DNA of 64,000 nucleotides from Candidatus Peregrinibacteria bacterium (GCA_003153355.1 PLYH01000002.1:4682-68681), one strand, 5' to 3'. Positions 1 to 8,656 are shown, counted from the stretch's first letter. Translations and numbers: made by a program. The notes: generated from the letters alone by a model not told the origin.

Positions 1-24
1 GTTCGAATCTCACTCTCTCCGCCA
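1..24 (+). tRNA. tRNA-Ser, 3' end only (cut by window edge)
   Basis: The window opens in a tRNA T-arm: T-loop TTCGAAT closed by G-C, T-stem 3' strand, then the acceptor 3' strand TCTCTCC, discriminator G and an encoded CCA ending at 24. The implied 5' acceptor strand GGAGAGA is typical of bacterial tRNA-Ser. The anticodon lies outside the window, so the isoacceptor is unknown and the serine call is inference. Confidence 0.8.
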
Positions 25-48
25 ATATTTTTTTTCGCGACATCGACA

Positions 49-528
49 ATGTCTTTCTTCGAAAAAATTTCACTCTCTCTTCAGATTCTGACGCTGGTGG
101 CAGCCACATATATAGGAGTAACCCAAAACCAGATCAACACGCGACAGGCCCAGCTTCAGGATTATGTGGCGATTGCCGCATCACCGGATAACAGCGGCCA
201 GAAGATAACATTGCTCAACACGGGCAAAGTAAATTTATACATCAACAAAATTATAATTGGAGATCAGACCTTATCGTATGACCGTCCCCGGCTTTTAGCC
301 ACTGGGACGCTTGAATCGTCCTATTACTGGGTAAATCCTCCGGATTCATTGCCTTTAGATAAAGATTTCGACCTGAAAGTTTATGTCACCGACGAATTCG
401 GCACCAAATGGGTAAGCGAACACGGAGGCCAGGTTCACGAATACACCACAGAAGTTCAGGGCAAAAGCGTAGAAAATCGCACACTGAATATGTGGTCATA
501 TAAAACTGAACAGCAAAACTGGTCATAA
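49..528 (+). CDS. Hypothetical protein with N-terminal membrane segment
   Basis: A 159-residue protein I do not recognise. Residues ~8-24 form one hydrophobic segment (SLSLQILTLVAATYIGV), followed by a polar helix rich in Gln and then an extended, probably beta-rich region to the end. This suggests a single-pass membrane-anchored protein with a soluble domain of ~120 residues. It starts 25 nt after the tRNA-Ser CCA with no clear ribosome-binding site, and may be cotranscribed with the tRNA. The next gene starts 24 nt downstream on the same strand. No catalytic motif is visible. Confidence 0.65.
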   Translation: MSFFEKISLSLQILTLVAATYIGVTQNQINTRQAQLQDYVAIAASPDNSGQKITLLNTGKVNLYINKIIIGDQTLSYDRPRLLATGTLESSYYWVNPPDSLPLDKDFDLKVYVTDEFGTKWVSEHGGQVHEYTTEVQGKSVENRTLNMWSYKTEQQNWS

Positions 529-552
529 AAAGTATTCACTAAGCAACCTCAT

Positions 553-978
553 ATGGAAAATCTGATCGCAAAAGCCGGCATCACGATCAAAGCGCCAGCT
601 TCAAAAGTCTGGGAAGCTCTTACCAAACCCGAACTGATCAAACAGTATTTATTCGGCACCGAAACGATTACGGACTGGAAAGTAGGCAGCCCTATTGCTT
701 ACAAAGGCGTTTGGGAAGGAAAATCGTACGAAGACAAAGGCAAGATCCTCCAATTTGAACCCGAAAAAATACTGGAAACAACATACTGGAGCAGCATGGG
801 AGGACTTCAGGATGCGCCTGAAAATTACAATAAAGTCACTTACGAACTCTCTGCCGGTGATGGCCAAACGACACTCACCATCACGCAGGACAATTGCAAA
901 AGTGAAGAAGGCCGCACTCATTCTGAAAAAAACTGGACGATGGTCCTCGGAAAAATCAAAGAAATCCTTGAAAAATAA
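553..978 (+). CDS. SRPBCC (AHSA1/START-like) domain protein
   Basis: This 141-residue protein matches the Aha1/START-like SRPBCC fold in layout: N-terminal strand ending in APASKVWEAL, a helix with PELIKQYLFG, a central GSPIAYKG strand, a later TTLTITQDN strand, and a long C-terminal helix (WTMVLGKIKEILE). Family members have a deep hydrophobic pocket for lipids or other small molecules; the ligand here is unknown. The length is normal for a one-domain member. It ends 1 nt before the next gene's ATG, so it is translationally linked to the SDR. The family call is fairly firm, the function open. Confidence 0.8.
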   Translation: MENLIAKAGITIKAPASKVWEALTKPELIKQYLFGTETITDWKVGSPIAYKGVWEGKSYEDKGKILQFEPEKILETTYWSSMGGLQDAPENYNKVTYELSAGDGQTTLTITQDNCKSEEGRTHSEKNWTMVLGKIKEILEK

Positions 979-979
979 T

Positions 980-1816
980 ATGCCTCAAAAAACAGTACTC
1001 ATCACCGGATGTTCAAGTGGTATCGGCCTGAAAACTGCCAAGCTTTTTCAAGAGAAAGGATGGAATGTAGCGGCGACAATGCGCACACCGTCAAAAGAAA
1101 AATTCCCGGACACAGAAAAAAATGTACTGATCTTGGAACTCGACGTCACAAAACCGGAAACCATCAAAACGGCGATTGATGCGACCATAAAAAAATTCGG
1201 ACGCATCGATGTCATCGTCAACAATGCCGGCTACGCGGTTACCGGCCCGTTTGAATTGGCAAGTGAAGAACAAATACAACGTCAGTTTGATACAAATGTC
1301 TACGGCCCGATGAGAGTGATTCAGGCGATATTGCCGCACTTCCGGGAAAAAAAATCAGGAACCATCATCAACATATCTTCGATGGGAGGACGGATGACCT
1401 TCCCTCTTTACAGTTTATACCATAGTACAAAATGGGCCATCGAAGGATTTACGGAAGGCCTTCAATATGAACTTGAAGAGTTTGGAATAACTCTTAAACT
1501 CATTGAACCGGAATCAATTCGGACAGACTTCTATACGCGTTCGGCAGATAAAATAGACGGAAAAAAACTTGGACCGTATAAAAACTTTTATGAAGGCACC
1601 ATGCAGCAAATTATGACATCGGGGCAATACGGGCTAAAGCCTAAAAAGGTAGCGCAGGTTATTTTTAAAGCCGCCACGAGCCGCAGCAAAAAATTCCGTT
1701 ATCAGGTCGGATTCCGCAGTTTTGCATTACTCTTTTTGAAACGGATTCTTCCTCATCGCCTATATTATATAATGGTAAGAGATGCCATGGTGATAAGAAA
1801 AAATAAAAAAACGTAA
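980..1816 (+). CDS. Short-chain dehydrogenase/reductase (classical SDR)
   Basis: A 278-residue NAD(P)-dependent oxidoreductase. The Rossmann cofactor motif TGCSSGIG is at residues 9-16, NNAG follows at ~81-84, and the catalytic pair is in YHSTK. Ser in the preceding INISSMGG completes the triad. The frame is open upstream to 695, but the ATG at 980 puts TVLITG right at the N-terminus as in all SDRs, and lies 1 nt after the stop of the SRPBCC gene. Its stop overlaps the maf ATG by one base, giving a tight trio. SDR substrate cannot be read from sequence; hydrophobic C-terminal residues suggest a lipophilic substrate or membrane contact. Confidence 0.9.
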   Translation: MPQKTVLITGCSSGIGLKTAKLFQEKGWNVAATMRTPSKEKFPDTEKNVLILELDVTKPETIKTAIDATIKKFGRIDVIVNNAGYAVTGPFELASEEQIQRQFDTNVYGPMRVIQAILPHFREKKSGTIINISSMGGRMTFPLYSLYHSTKWAIEGFTEGLQYELEEFGITLKLIEPESIRTDFYTRSADKIDGKKLGPYKNFYEGTMQQIMTSGQYGLKPKKVAQVIFKAATSRSKKFRYQVGFRSFALLFLKRILPHRLYYIMVRDAMVIRKNKKT

Positions 1817-2400
1817 TGAAAATCATCCTCGCATCACAATCCAAAGCGCGTAAAAAACTGATGGAAGAACTGAACATTCCTTTTGAATGCCACACGAGCG
1901 GCTATGAAGAAAACATGGAGGCTTACGAAAATTCCGCGCAGCTCGCCAAACATCTGGCCGAAGGCAAAGCTGTCTTTATTGCTCACAAATTTCCTGACAG
2001 CATTATCATTGGAGCAGACACTTTTATTACTATCGATAAAGAAAAAATCGGAAAACCCGCAACCGTAAAAGAAGCGGAAACAATCATTGAAAAAATGAGC
2101 GGGAAAACAATCGAAGTGCACAGCGGACTTGCGGTGATCAAAACTGACGCTCAAGGAAAAATCATCAAAAAAACGGTGGAACATGTGTTAACCAAACTGA
2201 AGATTAAAAGTATGTCGCTTGCAGAAATTCACTCACTCGCCCACCAGGAGGAAGCACTGCAAATCTCCGGCGCGTTCAGCATCGAAGGCGAAGGCGGCAA
2301 AATGGTTGAAAAAATTGACGGAGACTATAACAACGTCATCGGCCTACCGCTTTTCAAACTTCGGCAAATCCTTCAAAATTTTGGGCTCAAAATGAAGTAA
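1816..2400 (+). CDS. maf: Maf-like nucleoside triphosphate pyrophosphatase
   Basis: A 194-residue Maf/HAM1-superfamily enzyme. The N-terminal ILASQSKARKKLM is the family nucleotide-binding loop, IIGADTF holds the acidic residue expected at the catalytic site, and GKPATVKEAETIIEKMSGK plus HSGLAVI match the middle of the family. Maf proteins hydrolyse non-canonical or modified nucleoside triphosphates to monophosphates and pyrophosphate. The ending GDYNNVIGLPLF is also characteristic. Length is usual. It overlaps the SDR stop by one base. A promoter for the next operon follows immediately. Confidence 0.9.
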   Translation: MKIILASQSKARKKLMEELNIPFECHTSGYEENMEAYENSAQLAKHLAEGKAVFIAHKFPDSIIIGADTFITIDKEKIGKPATVKEAETIIEKMSGKTIEVHSGLAVIKTDAQGKIIKKTVEHVLTKLKIKSMSLAEIHSLAHQEEALQISGAFSIEGEGGKMVEKIDGDYNNVIGLPLFKLRQILQNFGLKMK

Positions 2401-2402
2401 TC

Positions 2403-2431
2403 TTGCTAGGGCGCGCTCCATTCAGTATCTT
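2403..2431 (+). promoter_or_regulatory. Sigma-70-type promoter for asnS operon
   Basis: TTGCTA (2403-2408), 17-bp spacer, TATCTT (2426-2431). It lies in the short gap after maf. The predicted transcript start near 2438 gives a leader of ~28 nt to the asnS ATG. Confidence 0.55.
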
Positions 2432-2465
2432 ATTTACGTATTTTCTTTAAGCGAACCACAAAAAC

Positions 2466-3761
2466 ATGCTTACTACTATCTCGAATCTCAAAGATCACGT
2501 CGGCAAGGAAGTCACCATCCGGGGCTGGATGTTCAACAAACGCGGCAACGGCAAACTGTACTTCCTCCAATTGCGCGACGGCAGCGGCATGACCCAAGGG
2601 GTTCTCGAAGCCGCAAAAGTCGACCCTCAAACCGCGGAAAACGCCGAAAAACTTACCGCTGAATCTTCGGTCAAAGTTACCGGAATAGTCAACAAACACC
2701 CCAAACAGGAAGGGGTGTACGAACTTGGTGTAACCAAAATAGAAATCGTTCACTTAACGACCGAAGAATATCCGATTTCCAAAAAAGACCACGGCATCGA
2801 CTTTTTACTGGATCAGCGCCACCTCTGGCTGCGTTCGAGTAAACAGTGGGCTATCCAGCGCGTACGCAACACCATTATTAATGCCACGTACGAATATTTG
2901 AACGACAACGGATTCATCAAAATCGACGCGCCGATTTTGACGCCCAACGCCTGCGAAGGCACGACCGAACTTTTTGACATCGACTATTTTGACGAAGGAA
3001 AAGCTTATCTAAGTCAGTCCGGCCAGCTCTATATTGAAGCCGCAATTTTTTCCGTAGGAAAATGTTTCGACTTCGGTCCGGTCTTCCGGGCGGAAAAATC
3101 CAAAACACGCAGACATCTGACGGAATTCTGGATGATGGATGCGGAAGCTGCATTTGCCGAACACGACGACAACATCAAAACCCAGGAAGAACTCGTGTGT
3201 CACATCGTCAAAAAAGTTCTTGAAAAAAACATGCAGGAACTCACGATTTTGGAACGCAACATCGAGCCTTTAAAAAAAATCGAAGCGCCGTTCATCAGAA
3301 AAACCCACGAAGAAGTGGTGAAAGAGCTGCGCGAAATGGGTTCGGACATCCAGCCGAATCACGACCTCGGGGCAGACGACGAAACGATGCTCACCCAAAA
3401 ATACGACAAACCGATTTTCGTGGAAAAATATCCTTCGGAAGTGAAAGCTTTCTACATGAAGCGCGATCCTAAAGATCCCACGCGCGTACTGTGCGCAGAC
3501 CTGCTCGCGCCTGAAGGCTACGGCGAAATCATCGGGGGAAGCCAGCGCGAAGACGACTACGACACTCTCTTAAAACGCATCCAGGATCACAAACTCCCGG
3601 TCAAAGAGTTCCAATGGTATCTGGATCTCCGTAAATTCGGTTCAGTTCCGCACAGCGGATTCGGCTACGGACTTGAAAGACTAGTCACATGGATCTGCGG
3701 CCAGGAACACATCCGCACGAGCATTCCATTCCCAAGAACCATCTACAGACTGACGCCTTAG
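2466..3761 (+). CDS. asnS: Asparaginyl-tRNA synthetase
   Basis: A 431-residue class IIb aminoacyl-tRNA synthetase. The N-terminal OB-fold anticodon-binding domain covers residues ~1-110 (VTIRGWMFNKRGNGKLYFLQLRDG). The catalytic core carries motif 2 (FGPVFRAEKSKTRRHLTEFW) and motif 3 near the C-terminus (GFGYGLERLVTWICG). The EFWMMDAEAAF stretch is typical of AsnRS rather than bacterial AspRS, which has a large insertion lacking here. It charges tRNA-Asn with asparagine directly. First gene of the asnS-smpB-nadE-nadM operon; the gap to smpB is 11 nt. No Shine-Dalgarno precedes the ATG. Confidence 0.93.
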   Translation: MLTTISNLKDHVGKEVTIRGWMFNKRGNGKLYFLQLRDGSGMTQGVLEAAKVDPQTAENAEKLTAESSVKVTGIVNKHPKQEGVYELGVTKIEIVHLTTEEYPISKKDHGIDFLLDQRHLWLRSSKQWAIQRVRNTIINATYEYLNDNGFIKIDAPILTPNACEGTTELFDIDYFDEGKAYLSQSGQLYIEAAIFSVGKCFDFGPVFRAEKSKTRRHLTEFWMMDAEAAFAEHDDNIKTQEELVCHIVKKVLEKNMQELTILERNIEPLKKIEAPFIRKTHEEVVKELREMGSDIQPNHDLGADDETMLTQKYDKPIFVEKYPSEVKAFYMKRDPKDPTRVLCADLLAPEGYGEIIGGSQREDDYDTLLKRIQDHKLPVKEFQWYLDLRKFGSVPHSGFGYGLERLVTWICGQEHIRTSIPFPRTIYRLTP

Positions 3762-3772
3762 CCCACGAAGCC

Positions 3773-4234
3773 ATGGCTCAAAAAGCTCAAAGCACCATGC
3801 TGGCCCAGAACAAAAAAGCCTTTGCGGACTACGAAGTCCAGGAAAAGCTCGAGGCCGGAATTGTTTTAAACGGAGCGGAAGTAAAATCCGTCCGGCTTGG
3901 TCATGCGAACTTGAAAGGCAGTTTCGTAGAAATCACCGACGGCGAAGTCTTCACGCGCAACGTGCATATTTCCGCGTACAAACAGGCACCGAATCCCGGT
4001 TACAATCCCGACCAGCGCCGCAAACTGCTCCTCTCTCGCAACCAGATCGTCAGTCTCCAGAAAGAGCTGGACACCAAGGGAACAACACTCATTCCTTTAG
4101 ACCTGCATTTGAGTCACAATTATATTAAAATGACGATTGGAATATGCGTCACGAAAAAAAATTGGGACCGCCGCAACGAACTGAAAAAGAAAGCGCAAAA
4201 TCTGGAAATCAACAGAGCGCTTAAAAGATATTAA
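3773..4234 (+). CDS. smpB: SsrA-binding protein SmpB
   Basis: A 153-residue tmRNA partner for rescuing stalled ribosomes. Diagnostic stretches are NKKAFADYEVQEKLEAGI, LNGAEVKSVR, GSFVEI and HISAYK, with the basic C-terminal tail (NWDRRNELKKKAQNLEINRALK) that inserts into the mRNA channel. The frame is open further upstream inside asnS. I chose the ATG at 3773, 11 nt after the asnS stop; ATG 3797 is an alternative nearer the usual N-terminus. The tmRNA gene itself is not in this window. Confidence 0.92.
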   Translation: MAQKAQSTMLAQNKKAFADYEVQEKLEAGIVLNGAEVKSVRLGHANLKGSFVEITDGEVFTRNVHISAYKQAPNPGYNPDQRRKLLLSRNQIVSLQKELDTKGTTLIPLDLHLSHNYIKMTIGICVTKKNWDRRNELKKKAQNLEINRALKRY

Positions 4235-4246
4235 CCGCTATAAAAA

Positions 4247-5014
4247 ATGGAAACAGAACAACTTCAAAATATTTACGACCAGCTCATCAGGGGCATCAAA
4301 AAATATTTCAAAAAAGCGGGCTATCACCGCGCGGTCATCGGCGTGAGCGGAGGCGTTGACTCCTCTCTCACGCTTAAATTAGGCGTGGACGCTTTAGACG
4401 CGGAAAACATCACGGCGATTTCCATGCCCGAACTCGGCGTGAGTTCCCAGGAAAATATCGATCACGCCAAGGCATTGTGCCACGCCCTGAACGTTAAATT
4501 TTTCTACCAGCCCCTGAATCAATTTCTCACGGATTTTCATCATCTTTCATGGGACCCGAACAAACTCGCGACACAAAACAGCAAGGCCCGCATGCGCGCG
4601 GTACTCCTCTACAACTACGCCAACACCGCTGAAGCACTGGTCCTGGGAACTTCCAATAAAAGCGAAACACTTCTGGGATACGGCACCAAATACGGCGACC
4701 TCGCTGCGGACATTGAAGTCATCGGCGATTTATATAAAGATGAAGTTTTTGCGCTTGCTGATTTCGTGGGACTTCCCCGTGAAATTATCGAAAAACCGCC
4801 GACTGCAGAACTCTATCAGGGCCAGACGGACGAGGGCGAACTTGGGGCAAGCTACAGCCAAATCGACCCTATCTTAAAACGTCTGAAACTCGGCGCCGAT
4901 CAATTAATTGAACGCGGCATGAATCCGACGCTCGTTCACTCCGTCCTCAAACGCATCGAAAAAAACAAACACAAAACCGAAATGCCCCCGGTTCTCAAAA
5001 TCAAGAAAGCGTAA
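4247..5014 (+). CDS. nadE: NH3-dependent NAD+ synthetase
   Basis: A 255-residue N-type ATP pyrophosphatase that amidates nicotinic acid adenine dinucleotide to NAD+. The PP-loop SGGVDSS (~35-41) binds ATP; GTSNKSETLLGYGTKYGD and PPTAELYQGQTDE are NadE signatures. It lacks the N-terminal glutaminase domain of glutamine-dependent enzymes, so free ammonia is the likely donor. Its neighbour nadM makes the dinucleotide, so the pair covers the last two steps to NAD. Gaps on both sides are 11-12 nt, consistent with one operon with asnS and smpB. Confidence 0.93.
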   Translation: METEQLQNIYDQLIRGIKKYFKKAGYHRAVIGVSGGVDSSLTLKLGVDALDAENITAISMPELGVSSQENIDHAKALCHALNVKFFYQPLNQFLTDFHHLSWDPNKLATQNSKARMRAVLLYNYANTAEALVLGTSNKSETLLGYGTKYGDLAADIEVIGDLYKDEVFALADFVGLPREIIEKPPTAELYQGQTDEGELGASYSQIDPILKRLKLGADQLIERGMNPTLVHSVLKRIEKNKHKTEMPPVLKIKKA

Positions 5015-5025
5015 CCTCACTTACT

Positions 5026-5547
5026 ATGGCAGGACTTTTTATCGGCAGGTTTCAACCTTTTCATCTGGGGCATCTTGATGCCGTCAATCAGGCGCTCAAA
5101 AAAACGGATATGCTTTATATCGCCATCGGAAGCACTAAAAACAATTACCGTCCGGGAAATCCTTTCACCGTGGGCGAACGGATTGAAATGATCAAAACCG
5201 CGATGGACGAAGCAAAAATTTCACCGCAAAAATATCTCATTGTTCCGGTTCCAAACATCAATAACTATGAACTCTGGCCGCATCACGTAGAACAGTATCT
5301 ACCTCCGTTTGAAAAAATTTTTACATCTTCGGATATTGTAGAAATGCTGTTTAATAATGCGAACAAAAATAGAAAAAAACCTTACGACATTATCAAAATC
5401 CAAAAAAGAATCGACGTCTGCTCGACAGATGTCCGCAATGCAATCCTCAAAAATAAAAAATGGGAACGCATGGTGCCGAACTCCACTGCAAAATTGCTTA
5501 AAACCTGGAAAACCCAATTACGACTAAAATCCATACGGGAAGCGTAA
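5026..5547 (+). CDS. nadM: Nicotinamide/nicotinate-nucleotide adenylyltransferase, NadM type
   Basis: A 173-residue HxGH-superfamily nucleotidyltransferase that joins ATP and (nicotin)amide mononucleotide. GRFQPFHLGHL at residues ~7-17 contains the HxGH motif and has the archaeal-type NadM form rather than bacterial NadD. The C-terminal STDVRNAI corresponds to the ISxTxxR ATP-binding motif. Between them, NPFTVGERIEMI fits the family. Function next to nadE is strongly supported; preference for NMN versus NaMN cannot be decided. Last gene of the asnS operon, followed by a new promoter. Confidence 0.87.
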   Translation: MAGLFIGRFQPFHLGHLDAVNQALKKTDMLYIAIGSTKNNYRPGNPFTVGERIEMIKTAMDEAKISPQKYLIVPVPNINNYELWPHHVEQYLPPFEKIFTSSDIVEMLFNNANKNRKKPYDIIKIQKRIDVCSTDVRNAILKNKKWERMVPNSTAKLLKTWKTQLRLKSIREA

Positions 5548-5591
5548 AATAACTCACCTGTAAGCTAAAAAAATATCCCTGAAGGGCTATA

Positions 5592-5639
5592 AAAAAGGGC
5601 CTTTTTATGCTATAATAATAAGATTTAATAAATCTTATT
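5592..5639 (+). promoter_or_regulatory. Extended -10 promoter flanked by two inverted repeats
   Basis: TGC-TATAAT (-10 at 5611-5616) is an extended -10 element. Immediately upstream is a 7+1+7 palindrome (5592-5606, AAAAAGG/CCTTTTT). Immediately downstream is a perfect 10-bp inverted repeat with AAT in the middle (5617-5639), which ends 1 nt before the ATG at 5641. The start of transcription (~5623) falls within the second repeat, which could be an operator or a 5' hairpin masking the start codon. Confidence 0.55.
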
Positions 5640-5640
5640 T

Positions 5641-6456
5641 ATGGCCAGGGACATTCAAAATCAGGTCAACCACCTCCAGGAACACACCATGCCGGAAGGA
5701 AAGGAGTTGGAGATCAGTCTTCTCGGCCCCAGTGTTGCTTCTAAATATAACGCAAAAAAAAGCCACTCCGGATTGGCTGAAGATGAAATTGAAGACATCA
5801 CCGTCGCTGCCGGAATAGTTAAAAAAGAAATAAACGATCTTGAAAAAAAGGGAGAAGCAGCGGAAGAAAACAGTCATGAATTTAAATTCGACGGCATCAC
5901 GACCCGTCCCGAAACACCTTATGTTTACGGTTTATTTACGGAACTTTGCAGACTGCTGGATTACGACGATCTTGATTCAAAAAACTTGCGCTATTACGAC
6001 ACTCTGGACACCATATTGGACAAGCGCTTTGGCACGGATTTTCTTCTGGAGATTGATCCCGCGGCTTTGCTGGAAAGTAAATTCGGCAAAGAGGTAAAAA
6101 ATTTAAGTGGAAAAATGAACATCACCGTGGACATCACGAAAAATCTTTCAAAATCAATGCATAAAGCCGACATCGTCCTTCAATACGAAAACCTGCCAAC
6201 CAATGAAGGCAAAGAAGAACGGATTGCATGGGGCAAGCAGGCCGCTCCAAGAATCCTCAAAATCCTTGTAGAAAAAATCCAGAAAAATTTCAGTTATAAC
6301 TATAAACCTCCCATCCTGGAAGAAATAAAAAAAATGGAAGAAGCGGAAGAAATAAAAAAAATCCAGGACAGAGAAAAATCCAAACACAAAGGCACCGTCG
6401 AACAAATAAGGAAAGGCGTAGTAAAAAGAGTCAAAAACGCCAATCCAAATGTTTAG
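5641..6456 (+). CDS. Hypothetical charged protein
   Basis: A 271-residue soluble protein I do not recognise. The first ~85 residues are acidic and probably helical (AEDEIEDITVAAGIVKKEI). A more globular middle (~90-215) contains TPYVYGLFTELCRLLDYDD and a strand-like MNITVDITKN. The last ~50 residues are a highly charged helix with repeated EEIKK units, possibly coiled coil. No signal peptide or membrane segment. It is monocistronic, with its own extended -10 promoter; its 3' end overlaps the convergent TPR-like gene by 4 bp. Confidence 0.65.
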   Translation: MARDIQNQVNHLQEHTMPEGKELEISLLGPSVASKYNAKKSHSGLAEDEIEDITVAAGIVKKEINDLEKKGEAAEENSHEFKFDGITTRPETPYVYGLFTELCRLLDYDDLDSKNLRYYDTLDTILDKRFGTDFLLEIDPAALLESKFGKEVKNLSGKMNITVDITKNLSKSMHKADIVLQYENLPTNEGKEERIAWGKQAAPRILKILVEKIQKNFSYNYKPPILEEIKKMEEAEEIKKIQDREKSKHKGTVEQIRKGVVKRVKNANPNV

Positions 6457-7049
6457 TTCATTCTATAGCGCTGCAAAAGGTTGAGCAATTTACCGAGCAG
6501 CAAATTTTTTTGCGGATCATCTGATTCCATGTCTTTAAGCATATAGAGGGTAATCGCAATCTCCCGTAAATCAGAAGGCCCTTTCGTGTTTGCCTCTTCG
6601 CTCGAAGGAATAAGTGAAAGCCGTTTGCCGGTTTCAAGTGCATGCTTAAAAATCGAAAAGTACTCGCCGGTCATCATATGAATCACCGACTGGATCATAT
6701 GATCGATGCCCGCAAAATAATCGTAACCGGGAGCTTCGGTCATCGTAAGACCCAATAAAAATTTCCCCTGGTATGAGCCAAGCTGTTCAGCGCCTTCAAA
6801 AGCTTCTATCGCTTCATGGTAAGCTTCCATCTCAAAAAAAGTTTTCCCGCGGCTCAATAAAAGCATCCTATAGTAAGTGCCGTCCTCAAGATCAATTTTA
6901 TCAGGCATGTGCTTTGCATCTGCCGAAGCTTCATTCTGGATAAAACCTTCAATGCTATCGATCAGTTTTTTTCCTGAATCTTTTTGTTCCGCATCAGGCT
7001 GATTTTCTGGTGCTTCTGTTTCCGGAATTTTAGGGGATTTTTCGCTCAT
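6453..7049 (-). CDS. Hypothetical protein with TPR-like helices
   Basis: A 198-residue protein with an acidic, low-complexity N-terminus (residues 1-40, rich in Glu/Pro/Gln) and a helical remainder. YYRMLLLSRGKTFFEMEAY followed by HEAIEAFEGAEQLGSYQGKF resembles one tetratricopeptide-like helix pair (A-x4-YxxAIxxFE pattern), and further helices follow. Such repeats bind other proteins; no enzyme motif is visible. The frame extends 5 codons upstream to a TTG, but the ATG at 7049 leaves a normal 25-nt leader from the promoter at 7081-7108. Convergent 4-bp overlap with the preceding gene. Confidence 0.65.
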   Translation of the reverse strand: MSEKSPKIPETEAPENQPDAEQKDSGKKLIDSIEGFIQNEASADAKHMPDKIDLEDGTYYRMLLLSRGKTFFEMEAYHEAIEAFEGAEQLGSYQGKFLLGLTMTEAPGYDYFAGIDHMIQSVIHMMTGEYFSIFKHALETGKRLSLIPSSEEANTKGPSDLREIAITLYMLKDMESDDPQKNLLLGKLLNLLQRYRMN

Positions 7050-7080
7050 AAAAAAACTTTTCAATCACAAATTGGACGGT

Positions 7081-7108
7081 ACTATAACCCAAATACAGAA
7101 AAAGTCAA
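7081..7108 (-). promoter_or_regulatory. Sigma-70-type promoter for the TPR-like gene
   Basis: On the minus strand: TTGACT (7103-7108), 16-bp spacer, TATAGT (7081-7086). Transcription would begin near 7074, supporting the ATG at 7049 over the upstream TTG. Confidence 0.6.
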
Positions 7109-7141
7109 GAATTGCGCCATCGGCCCAGGCAACACAAACTT

Positions 7142-7169
7142 TTGCCTTTTTTAAAAATTCTGTTAGAAT
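7142..7169 (+). promoter_or_regulatory. Sigma-70-type promoter for the phosphohexomutase operon
   Basis: TTGCCT (7142-7147), 16-bp spacer, TAGAAT (7164-7169). The predicted start near 7176 leaves a ~57-nt leader to the ATG at 7233. Confidence 0.55.
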
Positions 7170-7232
7170 AGCACCGCCGATCTAAAAGGCGATTGGCATT
7201 TTTCGTTTTCAATTAGCCATTTCTGAACCATA

Positions 7233-8654
7233 ATGACTGAACTCAATCCACACATTTTCCGCGCCTACGATATCCGCGGCATCGCTCAGCCAGAAAATCC
7301 GCAAGAGCAAGCCGATCTCACACCTGAAACCGTCAATTTAATAGGTAAAGGCATGGGAAGCTACATGAAGCGCACCTACGGCACCAAAAACATGATGGTC
7401 GGATGTGATAACCGTCTGCATTCCCCTGCTCTTCAAAAAGCTTTCATAGAAGGTGTGCTTTCAGCGGGCATCGATGTTGTTGATGTGGGACTTTCTACAT
7501 CTCCTCTTCTTTATTATGCGGTTTGCAAATTCAACATGGACAGCGGCGTCAATATTACCGCAAGTCACAATCCCAAAGAGTACAATGGCGTAAAAATCGT
7601 CCGGGAAAACGCCCACTCGGTATGCGGCGATGAACTCCAGAAAATTTTAAAAATCATTCAGGGGCAGGACTTTGAAAAGGGTGAAGGAAAACTTTCCGCC
7701 AAAGATGATAATTTCGACGTTTATTTAAAAGACATTCAATCCAGAATCAAAATCGCCAAACCTTTAAAAGTCGTTGTTGATGCCGGAAACGGCGTGACGG
7801 GAAAATTTGCAGGCCAACTCTTAAGGGGCATCGGCTGTGAAGTGATCGAACTGTATTGTGAGCTGGACGGTAATTTTCCTCATCACGAAGCCAACCCCGA
7901 AGAAGAAAAAAATATGCTTGATCTGGCGAAACTAGTCCGGGAAAACAAGGCTGATCTGGGCATCGGTTTCGACGGCGACGGCGACCGCGTGGGTGTCGTT
8001 GATGAAAACGGCAAACACTATTCAGCGGACTATCTTTTGTTGATGCTTGCGCGCGAACTTTTAGCGGCAAAACCCGGCAGCCAGATTGTTTTTGACGTGA
8101 AAGTTTCCAAAATTCTGATTGATGAAATCACCAGACTCGGCGGAATTCCCGTGATGAACAAAGTCGGACACTCGTTCATCGAAGAAAAAATGCACGAAAT
8201 CAACGCTCCGCTTGCGGGCGAAATCAGCGGGCACATGTTCTTCGGCAAAGATTTCTACAACTATTATGGCTTTGATGACGCGTTTTTAGGAGCATGCAAA
8301 ATCATTGAAGTGCTTTCCAAATCCGACAAAACCATGTCGCATCAGTTCGACGGACTTCCCCAGATGGAAACAACGCCCGAATTTAAAGCGCATTGCCCTG
8401 ACGACAAAAAATTCGAAATCGTCCGCGCCCTCACCGACCATTTCACCCGCAAACATAAATGCATAACCATCGACGGAGTACGCGTGAACTTTGGCGACAC
8501 AGCCTGGGGCGCAGTCCGTTCCTCAAACACCAGCCCGAATCTGACGCTCCGCTTTGAAGCCCAGACCAAAGAAAAACTCAGCGAAATTCAGGCCGAAATG
8601 GTAGAACAGCTCAAAAAATACCCCGAAGTCGATCTTAGCTGGTATAAAGTTTAA
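7233..8654 (+). CDS. Phosphomannomutase/phosphoglucomutase
   Basis: A 473-residue alpha-D-phosphohexomutase interconverting hexose 6- and 1-phosphates for sugar-nucleotide supply. Domain 1 opens with FRAYDIRGIA and has the phosphoserine loop TASHNPKEYNG; domain 2 has the Mg-binding DGDGDRVG; the sugar loop is GEISGHMFF; domain 4 ends with the phosphate-binding RSSNTSPNLTLRFEA. These fit the AlgC/ManB-type bifunctional PMM/PGM subgroup, and length is normal. It is 2 nt upstream of a membrane glycosyltransferase, suggesting that the product feeds polysaccharide or glycan synthesis. Mannose versus glucose preference cannot be read here. Confidence 0.9.
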   Translation: MTELNPHIFRAYDIRGIAQPENPQEQADLTPETVNLIGKGMGSYMKRTYGTKNMMVGCDNRLHSPALQKAFIEGVLSAGIDVVDVGLSTSPLLYYAVCKFNMDSGVNITASHNPKEYNGVKIVRENAHSVCGDELQKILKIIQGQDFEKGEGKLSAKDDNFDVYLKDIQSRIKIAKPLKVVVDAGNGVTGKFAGQLLRGIGCEVIELYCELDGNFPHHEANPEEEKNMLDLAKLVRENKADLGIGFDGDGDRVGVVDENGKHYSADYLLLMLARELLAAKPGSQIVFDVKVSKILIDEITRLGGIPVMNKVGHSFIEEKMHEINAPLAGEISGHMFFGKDFYNYYGFDDAFLGACKIIEVLSKSDKTMSHQFDGLPQMETTPEFKAHCPDDKKFEIVRALTDHFTRKHKCITIDGVRVNFGDTAWGAVRSSNTSPNLTLRFEAQTKEKLSEIQAEMVEQLKKYPEVDLSWYKV

Positions 8655-8656
8655 TA

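Noticed and set aside
5577-5606. Intrinsic terminator after nadM
   Set aside because: The candidate hairpin would have a loop of only one base; it is better seen as a palindrome in the following promoter.
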